Of a stretch of DNA of 64,000 bases, positions 62,701 to 64,000 are shown in pieces. The stretch covers positions 124,001 through 188,000 of the forward strand of contig JAFLBF010000001.1 in the NCBI GenBank assembly GCA_017303895.1. The letters run 5' to 3'. The notes beneath the pieces are model-generated. The model made no database searches. It had not been told where the DNA came from and worked only from the letters and a program-made list of their open reading frames with translations. Numbering within the stretch: the stretch's first letter is position 1; each line of letters opens with the position of its first letter. Position numbers and translations under genes: made by a program. This DNA comes from Bacteroidota bacterium. GTDB lineage: Bacteria > Bacteroidota > Bacteroidia > 2-12-FULL-35-15.

Positions 62701-64000
62701 CTTCAGAAGAAGATACCGATCCGGCATGTATATCACCGGAATAACATGCATTAGAAAGCATAAAAGGATATCGTCCCTGAATCGGATTAAAAGAAGTGAT
62801 TTGATCAATACTTTGATCAAAACTATTGGCTGATGCATGACCAAAAAAGTTTAAAAAAGAAACCCCATTATTAATAAGATCCTCTAATGTATCTGCAATA
62901 TTGATTTGAATAGGTGCTGTACTTGTCTTCCAAAACTCTTTAATCACAGTTCCACCATACAAAGAATCCTGAAAAATTGTTTTATAACCATCCAAATAAG
63001 AACGTAATTGTTGTTGCTCAGCCAAACTACCACCTCCACCGAAATGTAATCCATACTTCATCCATTCATCCGGACTTGCACTTTCATAATCTTGAACTTT
63101 GTCCAGATATGTGGTAACATCTGCTGCACTCCTTGCTGCTAATCGTCCAACAGGAACATATGGAAACATTTGTGTTCCATTGATCCCTTCGGTTAATAAA
63201 TTATCACTGGAAGGATTTCCGAAAGAAGGAACAAGACACAAATTATAATTAGAGGAATTTGTTCTGCAATTGGAAAGATGTATCGACTTACCTATGATAA
63301 ACATATTTTGTGGAGCACTTGGATAAGTATCAACCAAATACTCCGTAAAGCGTTTGATTGAAAGCGGACTTTTTACTATCCCAAATGCAAATTGATCATA
63401 TAACTCGTCAATATCTGCCAACACAACATGATGTGATCCCCCTAAAGAAGAGGTCCGGTATTGTTTATATAAATTAGCTTCCGACATGAGATCTTTGTGT
63501 GAAATGATCAAATATGCAGAGTCAACAGATTGAATTGAATAATCTGTAAAAAAGCCTGTAGTTGTAACCGGTACAAGTGTACTTACATTACGAACAGTTG
63601 TTTCCGAAAATACATAACAATGTTTCTCCTGGCCTGAATTCGGAACCAATGCTTTATAGTTAAGCCCATCAAAAATTACCGGGATCCTTTTATTGTTTGT
63701 CAAATCATAGATCGCTGTTCCGGATGTACCATTAAAATTCTGAATATTCAAAAACGATTTCGATTGCAAGGTATTATCCGGCTGGAATAGATCAAACTCC
63801 GGTTTCCCTTCTAGATCAAATGTGTGTGGATACCTGATCTTGATGTAAGATACAACTGTTCTGTTTGAAACAAAGTTGGTATCTGCAACACTCGTATATA
63901 AAAAATCGGTAAACGTATTTCCAAGAGAAGAAGTTGGAATTGCAACATTAAAACGATTTGCTTCATAACCCATAAAAAGCGTATCTGCTATTGTTGCATA
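59744..64000 (-). CDS. porU: PorU, type IX secretion sortase (5' end outside window)
   Basis: PorU is the surface cysteine protease that removes the sorting domain of type IX cargo and attaches it to lipopolysaccharide or the surface. The frame is open to the window edge, so the first codons are missing; the ATG at 63973 is internal (nine codons precede it). The C25 (gingipain-like) catalytic dyad is His379 in NFFGHASANSF and Cys410 in LSNACYSGD, counted from that ATG. Later parts are Ig-like beta domains. The C-terminus has MNYPNPFSTSTKFVFTL and YAWDGKDEFGDQLANGVYLY, a FlgD-like/type A-like end. At 1,400+ residues it is long for PorU. The stop overlaps the start of the DUF6973-like gene. Confidence 0.9.
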   Translation of the reverse strand, partial: YATIADTLFMGYEANRFNVAIPTSSLGNTFTDFLYTSVADTNFVSNRTVVSYIKIRYPHTFDLEGKPEFDLFQPDNTLQSKSFLNIQNFNGTSGTAIYDLTNNKRIPVIFDGLNYKALVPNSGQEKHCYVFSETTVRNVSTLVPVTTTGFFTDYSIQSVDSAYLIISHKDLMSEANLYKQYRTSSLGGSHHVVLADIDELYDQFAFGIVKSPLSIKRFTEYLVDTYPSAPQNMFIIGKSIHLSNCRTNSSNYNLCLVPSFGNPSSDNLLTEGINGTQMFPYVPVGRLAARSAADVTTYLDKVQDYESASPDEWMKYGLHFGGGGSLAEQQQLRSYLDGYKTIFQDSLYGGTVIKEFWKTSTAPIQINIADTLEDLINNGVSFLNFFGHASANSFDQSIDQITSFNPIQGRYPFMLSNACYSGDIHAGSVSSSEEYVLVQNKGLIGFLGSIKLGVPYALNTFSSEFYRQFSLVNYGNGVGSSIKNTIAAIQPNASVDPLVRSTCYEMTLHGDPAIKLNAQRVPDFKISNSDVSVDLTAQIDSFTVYVIRTNIGRTSDDSVFTEVIHTLPNGDTLSYFLRDVQPKFKDTVSFKVWIDPARTIGLNKIKVRLDAYSEVEELNEFNNETTSDLEFQIDGGLIAPVYPYEFAIVPTDSITLKASTLNVFAPSRTYVFQVDTTDTFNSSFLMDTTITSIGGVVSWKLPFTFSDSTVYYWRVSPDSVSASSGYIWRESSFQYIAGKKGWGQAHFFQYKNDQTRYVKFNRPDRRFDFVNDVKDIYCIDGIYPYYNWTDIQWKLNGIQKTYWTCIQLNSGFNFVVFDPVSGENWTSPLPSSGNCSSCNNGIYNNAHCRTYDMNTFDFMDVDSIQRSHITNFINNNIPNGHYVMAYSFNHTKFDQYENSLYSAFESLGSGSIRTISPSRPYILFGRKGAPIGSASEVIGDSMQAVIEFDTTLVTNWNEGYIASPVIGPASQWGSFHWRQHAIEGSATDDSVVVRLIGIKSDGTENTLANFVKDSTDILNLSTYVDAAVYPNIRLVAYMKDDSLHTSPQMERWQVIYSPVPEAALNPPLGYTINDTILQEGDVLQVNLPIQNIGEIAFSDSLLVSYWVEDADKVNHPLPDKLKRNLFAPNEVIIDSIVLNTEGFRGNNSLWVEVNPINKSRSQLEQYHFNNIVRIPFYTSVDRINPLLDVTFDGIHILNNDIVSSRPNVLIQLKDENQFLALNDTSDFKVFIQAPGSSVAERIYFGSTMTFTPAMLPNNSCKINYTPSLTADGTYQLIVQAKDKSDNQSGLIDYKINFEVVNKATITEVMNYPNPFSTSTKFVFTLTGSEVPTTFKIQIMTISGKVVKEIFQDELGPLHVGRNITQYAWDGKDEFGDQLANGVYLYRVITKLNGEDIEKRETDADQYFKKGWGKMYLMR

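Overview
The window reads as chromosomal DNA of an AT-rich member of the Bacteroidota. Three things point there: type IX secretion (T9SS) genes (a porU sortase, two porP/sprF-like genes and three large secreted proteins ending in a gliding-type C-terminal sorting domain), promoters of the TTTG / TAnnTTTG class instead of TTGACA/TATAAT, and family markers such as DUF5686, DUF1571 and HU-SPOR proteins. The genus cannot be named from the sequence alone. No phage, insertion sequence, CRISPR array or plasmid feature was seen. Most of the window is ordinary, densely packed chromosome.

Layout. 14-2847 (minus): coaX, an outer-membrane protein and lptC. 2940-8535 (plus): tRNA-Phe, an orphan histidine kinase, gpmI, a PH-domain membrane protein, then an ECF sigma / single-pass membrane protein / PorP-SprF trio. 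8615-11302 (minus): M1 aminopeptidase lipoprotein. 11531-17380 (plus): a SprB-repeat surface protein and a TPR-SpoIIE phosphatase. 17381-22519 (minus): a second T9SS cargo protein, ribE, a small outer-membrane protein and mqnC. 22606-26280 (plus): M17 aminopeptidase, an unknown secreted protein, pdxA. 26285-33012: recJ, a 54-residue Cys/Lys-rich mini-protein, metF, lepA and a tandem pair of LolA-like/LysM proteins.

33085-45478 is a long plus-strand run with envelope themes: kdsB, a HU-TM-SPOR protein, a DUF5686 protein, an RND exporter, rmlA, an NAD-dependent epimerase, a prenyl diphosphate synthase, then a TsdA-like dihaem cytochrome overlapping a Tat-exported SoxB-like metalloenzyme. 45523-53073 (minus) holds the 2-oxoglutarate dehydrogenase genes sucA and sucB, separated by a T9SS cargo / PorP-SprF pair of visibly different base usage. 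53206-64000: a small unknown gene and a thioredoxin-like ferredoxin (minus), tatD, asparaginase, an OmpA-like lipoprotein, a MORN-repeat protein and a channel-like protein (plus), and finally a DUF6973-like protein coupled to porU (minus), whose 5' end lies outside the window.

The most interesting points are the cytochrome + SoxB-like pair (a possible small sulfur-oxidation module), the T9SS pair inserted inside the 2-oxoglutarate dehydrogenase operon, the strong GATC / codon-context bias from which that pair departs, and several genes whose -7 box sits only 4-5 bases before the start codon.
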